This document shows positions 17,606 to 26,821 of a stretch of 52,247 nucleotides of DNA, piece by piece (within the stretch, counting starts at the first letter, position 1; each line of letters starts with the position of its first letter). The notes under the pieces are model-generated. The model was not told where the DNA came from, did not search any database, and was given only the letters and a program-made list of their open reading frames with translations. The position numbers and the translations under genes were made by a program. Source of the stretch: Candidatus Nitrosopumilus sp. (GTDB lineage: Archaea > Thermoproteota > Nitrososphaeria > Nitrososphaerales > Nitrosopumilaceae); contig NZ_JANQTA010000030.1 in assembly GCF_028278985.1 (NCBI RefSeq), positions 1-52,247 of the forward strand. Direction: 5' to 3'.

Positions 17606-19171
17606 CTATTCTTCACAGTTTACTAGAACATCAGTTACGGAATATGGGTAGCAGCGATCAAGATAGGTTCCGCCATCAAGAACATCAGATCCTGCATGAG
17701 AATATAGAATATCAATTCCGGCATCGCCTTTTAGAACATCATCGCCAGAATCTCCTTTGAGCACATCATCCCCTTCATTTCCAGAAATAATGTCATTGCC
17801 GGGACCACCGTAAATACAATCATTACCAGATCCACCAGATATCATATCATCTCCAGATAATCCAAATATCAAATCATCACCATCAGTGCCAACAATGACA
17901 TCATCAGATTCAGTTCCTTCAATGAAATTGTAATCAGATGCATTCTTGCCACAAGCTACAACATTTACTGTTTGATAGGCACTCGAAGTATGTCCACTGT
18001 TATCAAATGCAACCCAGATAATATTTGAGATTCCCGGAGAGAACAACTCAGGGGCATTGTTAATGAGAGCCTTTATTCCACTTTCATCAGTGGCAGTGGC
18101 ATTTCCAATGTTTACGCTGGTTAATCTTCCTGTTGCCTCTACAATAAGAGACTCTGGAGCAATGATTTCAGGCTTGGTTTGATCAATTACTTCTTTCTCA
18201 ATTACAGGTTCAAAGTATGGAATTTGATCTTCAGATTGTTCATAAAATTCTGTTTCAAAGATTTGTATTTTATGAGTTGAAGAATCAACAATTAACAATT
18301 CACCATTTATGCCAATTTCAATATCAGAAATTGTTACAAAAGAATCAGGATATGGACCAATTGTTTGAACAGGTGTCAATAACAAATTTGCATCAGGAGA
18401 CAAATGTAAGATTCTACCATTTGCACTGTTAACTACAAACAATTCGCCATTAGGATCAACTGTGATAGATTCTGGAGAAAATACATATTCATTGTAATAA
18501 TATGCAAGTGACTTTACAAAAACACCATCAGAAGTAAATTTGTCAATTTTTCCATTTCCTCTGTCAGTTACATAGACATTACCTTCTGAATCAATTGCAA
18601 TTCCAACTGGTGCAACAAATTGTCCCTCACCTAGACCACTTGAGCCAAATGAAGAAATGAATTCTCCTTCAGTTGAAAATATTTGAATGCGTTGATTACC
18701 AGTATCTACAACATAGAGTTTGTCATTGTAAAGTCTAATATCATTTGGGAAGAATAATTGTCCATCATAGCTACCTTTTTGTCCCCATTCTAGAACAAAT
18801 TCACCACTTAAACTAAATTTTTGAATTCTGTGAAGATCTCTATCTACAACAAAGACAGCATCACTACTTACTGCAATTCCTGCAGGATAGTAAAATCCAC
18901 CAGATTGTTTTCCACTAGAACCCCAATCAAGTATGTAATCACCACTACTTTGGAATTTTTGAACTCTTTTAGTTCCTAAATCATTTACATAGATAGTACC
19001 ATCTTCACCAACTCCAATTTGTAATGGGTTAACAAATTTGCCTGGCTGAGTTCCAAGTGAACCCCATTTTCCAATTTCCTCATAATCAGACATTCCAAAA
19101 GAATTTTGGGTAAATGAATTAGCTAGAAGAAATACTGAAAATATTGAAAGTACGAGAAACAGTTTCAACAA
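17606..19171 (-). CDS. Secreted NHL-repeat protein with HYR-like and RTX calcium-binding repeats
   Basis: A 521-residue extracellular protein. After a signal peptide come about six NHL beta-propeller blades (GIAVSSDAVFVVDRDLHRIQKF, GIAIDSEGNVYVTDRGNGKI and similar) to about residue 315. A HYR/Ig-like domain (PESLIVEATGRLTSVNIG..ATDESG) follows, and then a C-terminal run of RTX nonapeptides (GSGNDCIYGGPGNDIISGN and repeats, residues about 425-500) that should fold around Ca2+. RTX repeats are best known in bacterial exoproteins, so transfer is possible. The start is one of two consecutive TTG codons. Function unknown; adhesion or substrate binding is likely. Confidence 0.88.
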   Translation of the reverse strand: MLKLFLVLSIFSVFLLANSFTQNSFGMSDYEEIGKWGSLGTQPGKFVNPLQIGVGEDGTIYVNDLGTKRVQKFQSSGDYILDWGSSGKQSGGFYYPAGIAVSSDAVFVVDRDLHRIQKFSLSGEFVLEWGQKGSYDGQLFFPNDIRLYNDKLYVVDTGNQRIQIFSTEGEFISSFGSSGLGEGQFVAPVGIAIDSEGNVYVTDRGNGKIDKFTSDGVFVKSLAYYYNEYVFSPESITVDPNGELFVVNSANGRILHLSPDANLLLTPVQTIGPYPDSFVTISDIEIGINGELLIVDSSTHKIQIFETEFYEQSEDQIPYFEPVIEKEVIDQTKPEIIAPESLIVEATGRLTSVNIGNATATDESGIKALINNAPELFSPGISNIIWVAFDNSGHTSSAYQTVNVVACGKNASDYNFIEGTESDDVIVGTDGDDLIFGLSGDDMISGGSGNDCIYGGPGNDIISGNEGDDVLKGDSGDDVLKGDAGIDILYSHAGSDVLDGGTYLDRCYPYSVTDVLVNCEE

Positions 19172-19239
19172 TAATTGATTTCAAAATTTAAGAAACAATA
19201 CCAAAGTTAGCTAATGTTACAATTCTTGTCAACTTTCTG

Positions 19240-20025
19240 TCAAAATGGCTTGTTTACTTCACGCGTAAACACGTAACTTGCAAGTCCAACCATTACAAGA
19301 ACAAATGCACAAATAATTCCCAGGCTCAAAATTATAGAGATCCCACCTTCTGAAACTCCTGTCATCATTTCTCGGACAAGCAAAACGGTGTAAGTTACAG
19401 GATTTAGTTTTGCAATTGCAGCAAGCCAATCAGGTAATAATTCCAAGGGGAATAAAGCTGGACTGAGCATAAACAATGGCATTCCAAGAAAATTAATCAC
19501 ACCCCAAAAGGTTTCTTGAGACTTTGCAGTAGCTGCTACCATCACAGAGATTCCAGAAAATCCCAAAGAAAACAAAATAACAATTGCCATAATTGGTGCA
19601 ATCATTAGAGGGTTAGGAAATGTAACTCCAATAGCTAAAGCAATTCCTAAAATCAAACTAGCTTGTAAAGCTGAAATTAAAGAGATTGCAGACATTTTAC
19701 CTAATGCAATTGCAGAACGAGAAATTGGTGAAGTTAGTGCTTTATTCATAAATCCATAACGTCTATCCCATAAAGTATTGACCCCACCAAAAATACTTGT
19801 AAAAATTGCAGTTAGAATAATCACACCTGGTGCCATAAACTCAATGTATTCACCTTCAAATCCGACTGATTGAATCAAAGGTTGAGTTCCTGAAAAAGTA
19901 TTACCAATCACAATAATCCAAATTGCAGGTTGGATTAATCGAATTAAGACACCACTTCGGGATTTTTTGTAACGTTTTAGTTCCCTCCAAAAAATCGTAT
20001 AAGTATCATACATCAAGGTGTTCAT
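19240..20025 (-). CDS. ABC-2 type transporter permease
   Basis: A 261-residue membrane protein with six hydrophobic segments. The family pattern includes YTIFWRELKRYKKSRSGVLIRLIQPAIWIIVIGNTF and a central GVNTLWDRRYGFMNKALTSPISRSAIALGK loop typical of DrrB-like permeases. It forms an exporter with the ATPase encoded just upstream (4-bp overlap). Drug, lipid or polysaccharide export is possible; the substrate cannot be told. Confidence 0.9.
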   Translation of the reverse strand: MNTLMYDTYTIFWRELKRYKKSRSGVLIRLIQPAIWIIVIGNTFSGTQPLIQSVGFEGEYIEFMAPGVIILTAIFTSIFGGVNTLWDRRYGFMNKALTSPISRSAIALGKMSAISLISALQASLILGIALAIGVTFPNPLMIAPIMAIVILFSLGFSGISVMVAATAKSQETFWGVINFLGMPLFMLSPALFPLELLPDWLAAIAKLNPVTYTVLLVREMMTGVSEGGISIILSLGIICAFVLVMVGLASYVFTREVNKPF

Positions 20026-21041
20026 ACACGTAACCTCTTCATTTTTGCATGTTCTCGTTTTCTGTTGTATGTTGAATCATCATCTCGAATTTCATGTCCG
20101 GTATATGAGATGAAAACATCATCAAGTGTTGGCTTTGTTAGAGAGATTGAAGTGATTGTCATAGAAAGATTATTTGATATTTGGAAAATTTTTGGAATTA
20201 CTTCGGTACCATTTGATGCAAATAATGTAAACTTGTTTTGATCACGATTAATCTTTGAAACATGTTCTAGTTTTTCAAATTCAGATTGTATAGATTCAAA
20301 ATTCTCATCATTTTCTATAGTAATTGAAATTACCTCATTTCCCATTGCATTTTTCATATTTTCAGGGGAATCAATTACTTGGATTTTTCCTCCATCAATA
20401 ATTCCTATTCTATCACATAATTGGTCAGCTTCTTCCATATAGTGAGTAGTAAGAAAAATTGTCATGTCAAACTCATCATGAATTTTCTTGATATATTCCC
20501 AAATTTTGCGCCTAGTTTGAATATCAAGACCTACTGTAGGCTCATCTAGAAACAAGACTTTGGGACGATGTAGTAAACCACCAGCAATATCTAGTCGTTT
20601 TCTCATTCCACCTGAATAAGTAACAACTGCCTCGTTTTGTTTATCAGTCAACTCTATCAAATCTAATACATCATCAATTCTAGAATCAATTTCTGAGGTT
20701 GGAATGTGATTCAGTTTTGCTTGAAGAATTAGATTTTCTCGTCCTGTAAGATATTCATCTACAGTAGTCTCTTGTTGAACATAACCAATGTTTTCTCTAA
20801 CTTTTTTTGGATTTTGTCTAACATCAAACCCAGAGATCATTGCTTTTCCAGATGTGGGTTTTAACAGAGTTGTAAGAATCATCATTGTAGTACTTTTGCC
20901 AGCTCCATTAGGACCCAAGAATCCAAAAATTTCACCAGTCTCAACTGAAAAGGATACATCGTTAACTGCAGTGACATCTCCAAATGATTTTACAAGAGAC
21001 TGTGTTTCAACAGAATACAATATTTTGAACGCTTTTCTCAA
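20022..21041 (-). CDS. ABC transporter ATP-binding protein, DrrA type
   Basis: A 339-residue ATPase with Walker A GPNGAGKST, Q-loop GYVQQETTVDEYLTGRENL, signature YSGGMRKRLDIAGGL, Walker B VLFLDEPTVGLD and H-loop TTHYMEEAD. A C-terminal extension of about 100 residues (ENMKNAMGNEVISITIEN..) is usual for DrrA-like exporters. The annotated start is TTG (21041). A second TTG at residue 8 gives MYSVETQ and is equally plausible, since homologues begin close to the first strand. Confidence 0.92.
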   Translation of the reverse strand: MRKAFKILYSVETQSLVKSFGDVTAVNDVSFSVETGEIFGFLGPNGAGKSTTMMILTTLLKPTSGKAMISGFDVRQNPKKVRENIGYVQQETTVDEYLTGRENLILQAKLNHIPTSEIDSRIDDVLDLIELTDKQNEAVVTYSGGMRKRLDIAGGLLHRPKVLFLDEPTVGLDIQTRRKIWEYIKKIHDEFDMTIFLTTHYMEEADQLCDRIGIIDGGKIQVIDSPENMKNAMGNEVISITIENDENFESIQSEFEKLEHVSKINRDQNKFTLFASNGTEVIPKIFQISNNLSMTITSISLTKPTLDDVFISYTGHEIRDDDSTYNRKREHAKMKRLRV

Positions 21042-21112
21042 TTATAAATTGCTAAGTATTGTTTCAATCGATCCTCATAAAAAATTTAAAGACCAATATG
21101 AAAATTTTTGCG

Positions 21113-21211
21113 ATGAAAGGACTTTGTCAGAAATGTCACGCTTCAAATGTTGAAATCATCATAGTAGAAGGAATTCCACTATGTGAAGCATGTATCAAAA
21201 AAGCAAATTAG
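21113..21211 (+). CDS. Tiny zinc-ribbon protein (32 aa)
   Basis: A 32-residue frame with CQKC (Cys5, Cys8) and CEAC (Cys24, Cys27), the complete two knuckles of a zinc ribbon around VEIIIVEGIPL. A TTTAAA element about 24 nt before the ATG fits leaderless transcription from it. An in-frame ATG at 21098 would add five residues. It is divergent from the ABC exporter. The role is unknown. Confidence 0.7.
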   Translation: MKGLCQKCHASNVEIIIVEGIPLCEACIKKAN

Positions 21212-21241
21212 ACATTATTTGAAAAAAGAAATGTAAAGAGA

Positions 21242-21694
21242 TTATTCAAGAGTCTTGAATTCATCTTTTGTCATTCTTAAAATGACTTTTTCTCCAACTC
21301 CCCAAATATCTGATCTGGACAGGACTTTAGAATTCAACAAACCATCACTGACTTCAATAGTTTCAATTTCATTTGTATCAGGATGTCTGTGAATGTGTTT
21401 CACCTTTCCAATTTTACGACTGTCTATGTCAGTTACTGGAATTCCAATTCTTACAGGAGGTCTGCTCAAGAGCAATGTCTCTTCAGAAAATTTGTCAATG
21501 TAATCTTCTGAAAGAAAGTAATCTCTTCTAAATCCCTGATGGATTGTAACACCAGAAACTGCTAATGTGTCTTGATTGATATGGATGTGTTTTACTTTAC
21601 CATACTGAATTCCTTCTCTGTCAATTACTTTTTTTCCAGTAAATGTATCAGCAGTAGCCAAATTGGTTGGCATTCCTTCTAGTTTTACGGACAT
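21242..21694 (-). CDS. PRC-barrel domain protein (two repeats)
   Basis: A protein of about 150 residues with two PRC-barrel-like repeats: TGKKVIDREGIQYGKVKHIHI and VTDIDSRKIGKVKHIHRHPDT, each with the small beta-barrel pattern of strands and a GKV turn. PRC-barrels occur in RNA processing (RimM), photosynthetic centres and archaeal cell-division factors (CdpB proteins). This one is closest to the soluble archaeal two-repeat type, but a division role is not shown. ATG at 21694 is preferred over GTG at 21700. Confidence 0.8.
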   Translation of the reverse strand: MSVKLEGMPTNLATADTFTGKKVIDREGIQYGKVKHIHINQDTLAVSGVTIHQGFRRDYFLSEDYIDKFSEETLLLSRPPVRIGIPVTDIDSRKIGKVKHIHRHPDTNEIETIEVSDGLLNSKVLSRSDIWGVGEKVILRMTKDEFKTLE

Positions 21695-21784
21695 AGTCAC
21701 AAATCATGAGATTTGCTTATCATAACAGATATCAGAATTTTCTATCAATGGGGTTAAATTACTTGACAGAACAAGTAACCACGC

Positions 21785-22105
21785 ATGGAAATCAAAGAAA
21801 AAATTTTCAGACCAATTCTAATTACAAAGGGGCGAGTTTCAGGAAAACCTCATTCAGTTGAATTAAGGGCAGTAAATCATAATGGAAAGATTTACGTTTC
21901 AAGACACAGACCTGATGGAGACTGGTTCAAAAATGCAATAAAAAATCCTGCAATCAAAATAGAGTATAATGGACAAACATATTCTGGTAGAGCTAATGAA
22001 ATAACAGATGAAGAGTTGAACAAAAAAATTTCAGAATTAAAATATCCTGGAGAAGAAAGAGCTAAAGAAAAAAGAGTTACAATAGAAATTACATTAGAAG
22101 AATAA
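21785..22105 (+). CDS. Deazaflavin (F420)-type nitroreductase-family small protein
   Basis: A 106-residue split-barrel protein: the start IFRPILITKGRVSGKPHSVELRAV and WFKNAIKNPAIKIEYNG match the Ddn-like deazaflavin-dependent nitroreductase family (PF04075). These enzymes use F420H2, which thaumarchaea make, to reduce quinones or nitro compounds. The protein is shorter than mycobacterial Ddn and lacks the N-terminal membrane helix. It reads away from the PRC-barrel gene and meets the regulator gene tail to tail with no gap. Confidence 0.7.
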   Translation: MEIKEKIFRPILITKGRVSGKPHSVELRAVNHNGKIYVSRHRPDGDWFKNAIKNPAIKIEYNGQTYSGRANEITDEELNKKISELKYPGEERAKEKRVTIEITLEE

Positions 22106-22861
22106 TTATTTTTTAAAATATTTTACAAGATAAAAAATTGTCAATCCACCTAAAATTGTAGTAATTATTACTAAAGGTAAAAATAATTCAGAACTGGATG
22201 CGGAAGTCATTTGTATTGCTTCTTCATTAGCAAAATTTTGAAATTCAACTACCTCATCAGATTCTAAATTAGCTGCACTATCATCCAAATCAGATTCAGC
22301 AACAGGTGCCGCAGCAATTCTAGCAGAGGATTCAGGGGCAGATTCAGAGAATTGAAGTTGCTTTTCAGACATTTCACTTGCAAACTGAGCAGGATCATCT
22401 ACAACAACTGAATTTGGTTGTTCTAACTGAAATGCAGAAAGCAATCCAGAAATTCCAGTAGCAATACCCAATCCTGCTACTTTGTAAATATGACGAAATG
22501 AGCGAACCAATAACTTACTCTCCCTAGTTTTTTCAGAAAGTTTTGGAGGTACAATTACAATACTAAATTTTGATGCAGTATAGATTTTCATATCTTGGGA
22601 TTTTGAATTTTTTTCAATCTTGGAAATTTTTACGACACCAAGATCTTGAAGTTTATTCAAATGGTACTTTACAAGTTGAAGTGAAATCTCTGTTTTTTGA
22701 GAAATTTGAGTTGCAGAGAGTTCTTCATTGAACAATAATTGAAGGATTTCACGGCTAGAATCATTGGTAAAGAGTTCCCCAAACGATTTTATCTTTTCAT
22801 CGTCAGTAGCTAAAATTTTAATTTTTTCTGTTAGTTCATCAGGATTCTCATCTACAGACAT
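22106..22861 (-). CDS. Membrane-anchored winged-helix transcriptional regulator
   Basis: The 251 residues comprise an ArsR-type winged helix (residues about 25-100: FTNDSSREILQLL, ATQISQKTEISLQLVKYHLNKLQDLGVV), a hydrophobic segment (VAGLGIATGISGLLSAF, about 128-145), an Ala/Ser/Glu-rich loop of about 70 residues presumably outside the cell, and a C-terminal membrane helix (LPLVIITTILGGLTIFYLV) ending in KYFKK. The DNA-binding domain thus sits at the inner membrane face and the loop could sense an external signal. It is divergent from the beta-propeller gene across a palindrome, its probable target. Confidence 0.85.
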   Translation of the reverse strand: MSVDENPDELTEKIKILATDDEKIKSFGELFTNDSSREILQLLFNEELSATQISQKTEISLQLVKYHLNKLQDLGVVKISKIEKNSKSQDMKIYTASKFSIVIVPPKLSEKTRESKLLVRSFRHIYKVAGLGIATGISGLLSAFQLEQPNSVVVDDPAQFASEMSEKQLQFSESAPESSARIAAAPVAESDLDDSAANLESDEVVEFQNFANEEAIQMTSASSSELFLPLVIITTILGGLTIFYLVKYFKK

Positions 22862-22936
22862 TAGAGTTGTTATTGTAAATCATGTATATGTAAATTGTTT
22901 GGTAAAAATGAAATTTCACTAATCCTTTTATCTTCA

Positions 22937-22952
22937 ACTACTAAATAGTAGT
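22937..22952. promoter_or_regulatory. Palindromic candidate operator between the membrane regulator and the propeller gene
   Basis: ACTACTA-AA-TAGTAGT is a perfect 7-bp inverted repeat in the 143-bp divergent gap. It overlaps a TATA-like CTAAATAG that would serve the beta-propeller gene, whose leader carries GGAGTGA about 10 nt before the ATG. Confidence 0.55.
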
Positions 22953-23004
22953 AATCACTAAATGATAGTTTTCAAAATTGAAGGCATTCGGAGTGAAATA
23001 AAAA

Positions 23005-25212
23005 ATGAATTCAAAAATAACAATCCCAATTGCAGTTGTCATTTCGGTTATAGTTACAGCTGGAATAATGTATTCAGTTGGATTTGAACAAGAAGTTCAA
23101 GTTACTCAAACTCCACAAACGGAAATTGTCTATGTTGAAAAGACTGTCTCAGATATTTTAGAAGGAACAAATGAAATAAAAAAAATTTCATCTGAAGAGG
23201 AATTAACTGACTTGTTGCAAGCTTCTGCACTTTTTGGAGGCAATTTTTACGATAACAGAGCCAGAATGGTAGACTTTGCAATGCCAGAAGCTGCAGTAAT
23301 GATGGAGTCAGATGCTGTTGCTACTTCAGGAGCACCAGTTGCTGAATCAAAATCACAGGGTTCTGATGACTATTCAACTACTAATGTTCAAGAAGAAAAT
23401 GTTGATGAGCCAGACTATCTGAAAAATGATGGAAAATATGTTTACATTGTTTCAAGAAACACACTTTCAATAATTGATGCATATCCAGCAGAAGATGCAA
23501 GTTTAATTCTAAAAATTGCGTTAGATGTTGAGCATCAATACATCCAAAACATGTTCCTTAATGGAGACAGATTAGTTATTTTCTATAACGGACAAAGTGA
23601 TAGAGAAATCATTCCAGAGTATGACTTTATTCCAAGGCAATCTTATGATCCAGTCACCCACGCACTAATTATCGACGTATCAGACAGAGAAAATCCATCC
23701 ATCCTCAAAGACTACTCTATTGATGGCCACTTTATGGATGCAAGGATGATAGGAGACTATGCATACTTTGTTACAAACAGCTACATCAATCATCAACATC
23801 CAAGATTCCCAGTAATCATGGAAGATTCAGTTTCAATTATGACGCCTGAAGCATTTTACTTTGACAATATTGAAGAATTCTCAAACTTTAACACATTAAC
23901 TGCAATCGACATATTTGGAGATACCATAAACTCTGAAACTTTTCTAATGGGACACACTGGAACATTTTACGTATCTGAAAGTAATTTCTATTTGACATAT
24001 CAGCAATATCTTCCATTTGGTTTCCATGAAGATTCTTCAAGAGATAGATTCTTTGATGTTATAGTTCCATTATTACCAGCAAGTGTTCAAGATGAAATCA
24101 AATCCATACAAAGTGATTCTTCACTAAGTTCTGCTCAACAGTGGTCAATGATTTCTGAAGTAATGCAAAACTCTTACAATCAAATGGACAAAGTCCAAAA
24201 AGACAAACTCTTTGAAGATATCAAAGAAGCATTAATCGAATACGACACTAAAATTCAAGAAGACACTAGAAAAACAATCATCCACAAAATTGCAATTGAT
24301 GAAGAAAAAATTGAATATGTTGCTAAAGGCTCAATTCCAGGTAGATTGTTAAATCAATTTTCAATGGATGAAAATGGTGACAGGTTCAGAGTTGCCACAA
24401 CTACTGAAATCTATACTCAGTATGAAGGAACAATTCGTTCAAATGCAGTATACATACTTGATGAAAATCTGAAAATTGTAGGAGGATTAGACCAAATTGC
24501 TCCAGATGAAAGTATTTTCTCTGCCAGGTTTATTGATGACAGACTATACATGGTAACATTCCAACAAATCGACCCATTTTTTGTGATTGATTTGTCTACT
24601 GACACGCCTAAAATCCTTGGAGAGTTAAAGATTCCTGGATTTTCAAATTACCTTCACCCATATGATGAAGAACACATCATTGGAGTTGGTAGAGATACTA
24701 AAGAAATTGGAGATGGCAGAGTTCAACAGTTAGGAATCAAGATTGCACTATTCAATGTAGCAGATGTCAGTAACCCAATAGTTGCTGATGATATCGTCAT
24801 TGGTGACAGATCAACTCATTCAGAAGCACTACATAACCACAAGGCATTTTTCTTTGATAAAACTAGAGGTGTTTTATCCATCCCAATAACTGGTGATGCA
24901 AATGAGCTTGATGAATTATCAAGTTCAAAAATGATTGCACCAGAATATGACAGATGGAGTGGATTTTATGTATTTGATCTTGATGGCAAATCAGGCTTTG
25001 ATTTGAAAGGAACCGTTACGCATTCTGATGGCGATTCAAGATATTATGGAATGGGTAATGCTAGAACATTCTATATTGATGATGTATTGTATACAGCTTC
25101 TGAAAGTTATTTGAAAATGAATTCATTTGATAATCTGGATGAAGTAAACACAATCAAATTAGAGAATACTGGTAAATTCATTGAATACTTGGAAGAAGAA
25201 TTTATCAGATAA
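23005..25212 (+). CDS. Membrane-tethered or secreted beta-propeller domain protein
   Basis: A 735-residue protein with an N-terminal signal-anchor (ITIPIAVVISVIVTAGIMYSV), a variable linker, and a long beta-propeller of the archaeal/bacterial secreted type (PF09826-like): NVQEENVDEPDYLKNDGKYVY, LIIDVSDRENPSI, ARMIGDYAYFVTN, ARFIDDRLYMVTFQQIDPFFVIDL, LHPYDEEHIIGVGRD and HNHKAFFFDKTRGVLSIPI. A helical insert (SSLSSAQQWSMISEVMQNS, residues about 370-415) interrupts the blades. It should act at the cell surface. Its promoter faces the membrane regulator, suggesting a signal-response pair. Confidence 0.9.
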   Translation: MNSKITIPIAVVISVIVTAGIMYSVGFEQEVQVTQTPQTEIVYVEKTVSDILEGTNEIKKISSEEELTDLLQASALFGGNFYDNRARMVDFAMPEAAVMMESDAVATSGAPVAESKSQGSDDYSTTNVQEENVDEPDYLKNDGKYVYIVSRNTLSIIDAYPAEDASLILKIALDVEHQYIQNMFLNGDRLVIFYNGQSDREIIPEYDFIPRQSYDPVTHALIIDVSDRENPSILKDYSIDGHFMDARMIGDYAYFVTNSYINHQHPRFPVIMEDSVSIMTPEAFYFDNIEEFSNFNTLTAIDIFGDTINSETFLMGHTGTFYVSESNFYLTYQQYLPFGFHEDSSRDRFFDVIVPLLPASVQDEIKSIQSDSSLSSAQQWSMISEVMQNSYNQMDKVQKDKLFEDIKEALIEYDTKIQEDTRKTIIHKIAIDEEKIEYVAKGSIPGRLLNQFSMDENGDRFRVATTTEIYTQYEGTIRSNAVYILDENLKIVGGLDQIAPDESIFSARFIDDRLYMVTFQQIDPFFVIDLSTDTPKILGELKIPGFSNYLHPYDEEHIIGVGRDTKEIGDGRVQQLGIKIALFNVADVSNPIVADDIVIGDRSTHSEALHNHKAFFFDKTRGVLSIPITGDANELDELSSSKMIAPEYDRWSGFYVFDLDGKSGFDLKGTVTHSDGDSRYYGMGNARTFYIDDVLYTASESYLKMNSFDNLDEVNTIKLENTGKFIEYLEEEFIR

Positions 25213-25857
25213 TCACACAATGTGAACTATTGTAGAGACTCCACGTTTGTCAACTTCCACATGATTTTCTATTTCAAAAACAGTTACTGTGAATGAAATC
25301 ACATCGCGTTGATGTGCTTTTTCTGCATGAAGTTTTAGATGAATATCCATCAAATCAAATTCTTCATCAGGAAGATCTGTTTCTTCCAGATATGCGCCAC
25401 ATGTAGATTCGATTCTAAAGCGGTCATCTTTAAAATGAAAACCTAGTTTCATTTTTCTTCCATCTCTACCACTTGCCTTTACATTAACATCAATAACACC
25501 AGGCTTGGATTCGGTGTAGCTTGATTGTTGATTTACAAAGACGCCAATTTGCATGGGTTTTCCAGCAGTAGATTCGGCCATCTTTTGAATTCCATCATTC
25601 ATGGTCACATCAATTGCTTTGATAGTTTGTGCAACTTTTGCAATCCACTCGTTAGTTCTAGTGATGGTAGCACGAATTCCTGCACGACGGCGTTTATCTT
25701 CATCTTCAGGCAATTTGTAATAATCTACCCAAGCCTCATAATCATGGGAAATATCCTCAATAAAGTCAATACATGTTCGCTTGTATTCAGTAGGATCATC
25801 TGTTCTCTCTGATGCATCATCAGTTCGCATACCATCAAAATCCATCGGCATTGCCAT
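25213..25857 (-). CDS. Hypothetical conserved soluble protein
   Basis: About 214 residues without signal peptide or membrane segment. The N-terminal half is helical and acidic (TEYKRTCIDFIEDISHDYEAWVDYYKLPEDEDKRRR). The C-terminal half is beta-rich (IDVNVKASGRDGRKMKLGFHFKDDRFRIES, DVISFTVTVFEIENHVEV). The likely start is the ATG at 25857; the frame remains open to 25890, which would add VFLELVWNFC-like residues that do not look native. I do not recognise the family. It is divergent from the next gene. Confidence 0.7.
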   Translation of the reverse strand: MAMPMDFDGMRTDDASERTDDPTEYKRTCIDFIEDISHDYEAWVDYYKLPEDEDKRRRAGIRATITRTNEWIAKVAQTIKAIDVTMNDGIQKMAESTAGKPMQIGVFVNQQSSYTESKPGVIDVNVKASGRDGRKMKLGFHFKDDRFRIESTCGAYLEETDLPDEEFDLMDIHLKLHAEKAHQRDVISFTVTVFEIENHVEVDKRGVSTIVHIV

Positions 25858-25935
25858 ACAGAAATTCCAAACAAGTTCTAAAAAAACCAATCTTGAAAGA
25901 TTATGATTATAATAGGAATTTTTGAAACACCATAC

Positions 25936-26418
25936 ATGATATTTACCGAATTAATCACAGATCTTCAAAATCAACTCAAACGAGATTTGGCACAGATTCG
26001 ATTCATGTTAAAGAAAAATCCGGCTATGGGATATACCAAAATTGTTGAAATCGGAAAAGAAGTCGGTAAGAGATACAATATCAAACTAGTAGTTAATTTT
26101 CCAAAAGAGGGCAGAATTGAAGAGTTTGACATGTATGGAAAAAGAGATTTGAGTTTAATTATTGATCAAGAAAGAAAGAGATTTCCAATAGATAGACAGC
26201 TAATCAAAGACAAGGCAATTGAGATTCTTGGAGATGTTAAAACAGAGGATGCTTACATGTATGAAAATAAAGAAGGGGTCAGAGTATTTACAAACAAATG
26301 GAAAATCGATATTTTGCCTCATTCAGTTCATATCTGGACAGAATTTGATGAAAATGTTACAAAGTTTTGTGATTGGTTAATGGAAAACGCCTATCAAATG
26401 AAAAAGCAAGAATCCTAG
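25936..26418 (+). CDS. Hypothetical soluble protein
   Basis: About 160 residues starting MIFTELITDLQNQLKRDLAQIRF; the frame stays open upstream to 25903 (alternative start). It has a helical N-terminus and a mixed C-terminal part with KWKIDILPHSVHIWTEFDENVTKFCDWLMENA. No family recognised. It runs into the TPR gene tail to tail with a 4-bp overlap of the two stops. Confidence 0.65.
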   Translation: MIFTELITDLQNQLKRDLAQIRFMLKKNPAMGYTKIVEIGKEVGKRYNIKLVVNFPKEGRIEEFDMYGKRDLSLIIDQERKRFPIDRQLIKDKAIEILGDVKTEDAYMYENKEGVRVFTNKWKIDILPHSVHIWTEFDENVTKFCDWLMENAYQMKKQES

Positions 26419-26774
26419 GCTTCGTTTAATTTCTCTAAGAGATCCAGTGCCTCATCATTTTTAGGTTGGATTTCTAAAATTCTATTTACACAATCAATTG
26501 CCTCATCTTTTTGTTGCAGGGCAAGATGAACATTAGTTTTTAGAGTTAATGTTTCAACGTCTTTTTTGTCAAGTTCAAATGCTTTCTCAAAGTAAGGCAG
26601 TGCTTTTTTTGCATCATCTACAATAAAGAATGCACTTCCCATGATAAACATGAAATCATGGTCTTCGGCAAATTTGTCTTCTAGACTTTTTCCAAATGCT
26701 ATAGCCTCATCATACTCCCCATCTTTGAGAAGTTTTTTCATCTTACGTTTTGGATAGAGAGTGAATCCTGCCAT
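26415..26774 (-). CDS. TPR-repeat protein
   Basis: A 119-residue cytoplasmic protein made of about three tetratricopeptide repeats: DGEYDEAIAFGKSLEDKF, FFIVDDAKKALPYFEKAFELD and ALQQKDEAIDCVNRILEIQPKNDEALDLLEKL carry the W/L-G-Y-A-F-A-P consensus. It starts MAGFTLYPKRKMKKLL. TPR proteins scaffold partner proteins; the partner is unknown. Confidence 0.85.
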   Translation of the reverse strand: MAGFTLYPKRKMKKLLKDGEYDEAIAFGKSLEDKFAEDHDFMFIMGSAFFIVDDAKKALPYFEKAFELDKKDVETLTLKTNVHLALQQKDEAIDCVNRILEIQPKNDEALDLLEKLNEA

Positions 26775-26821
26775 ATTCTATACAGTATTTTTTGAAATTA
26801 AAACAATTTGAATGTAGACAC

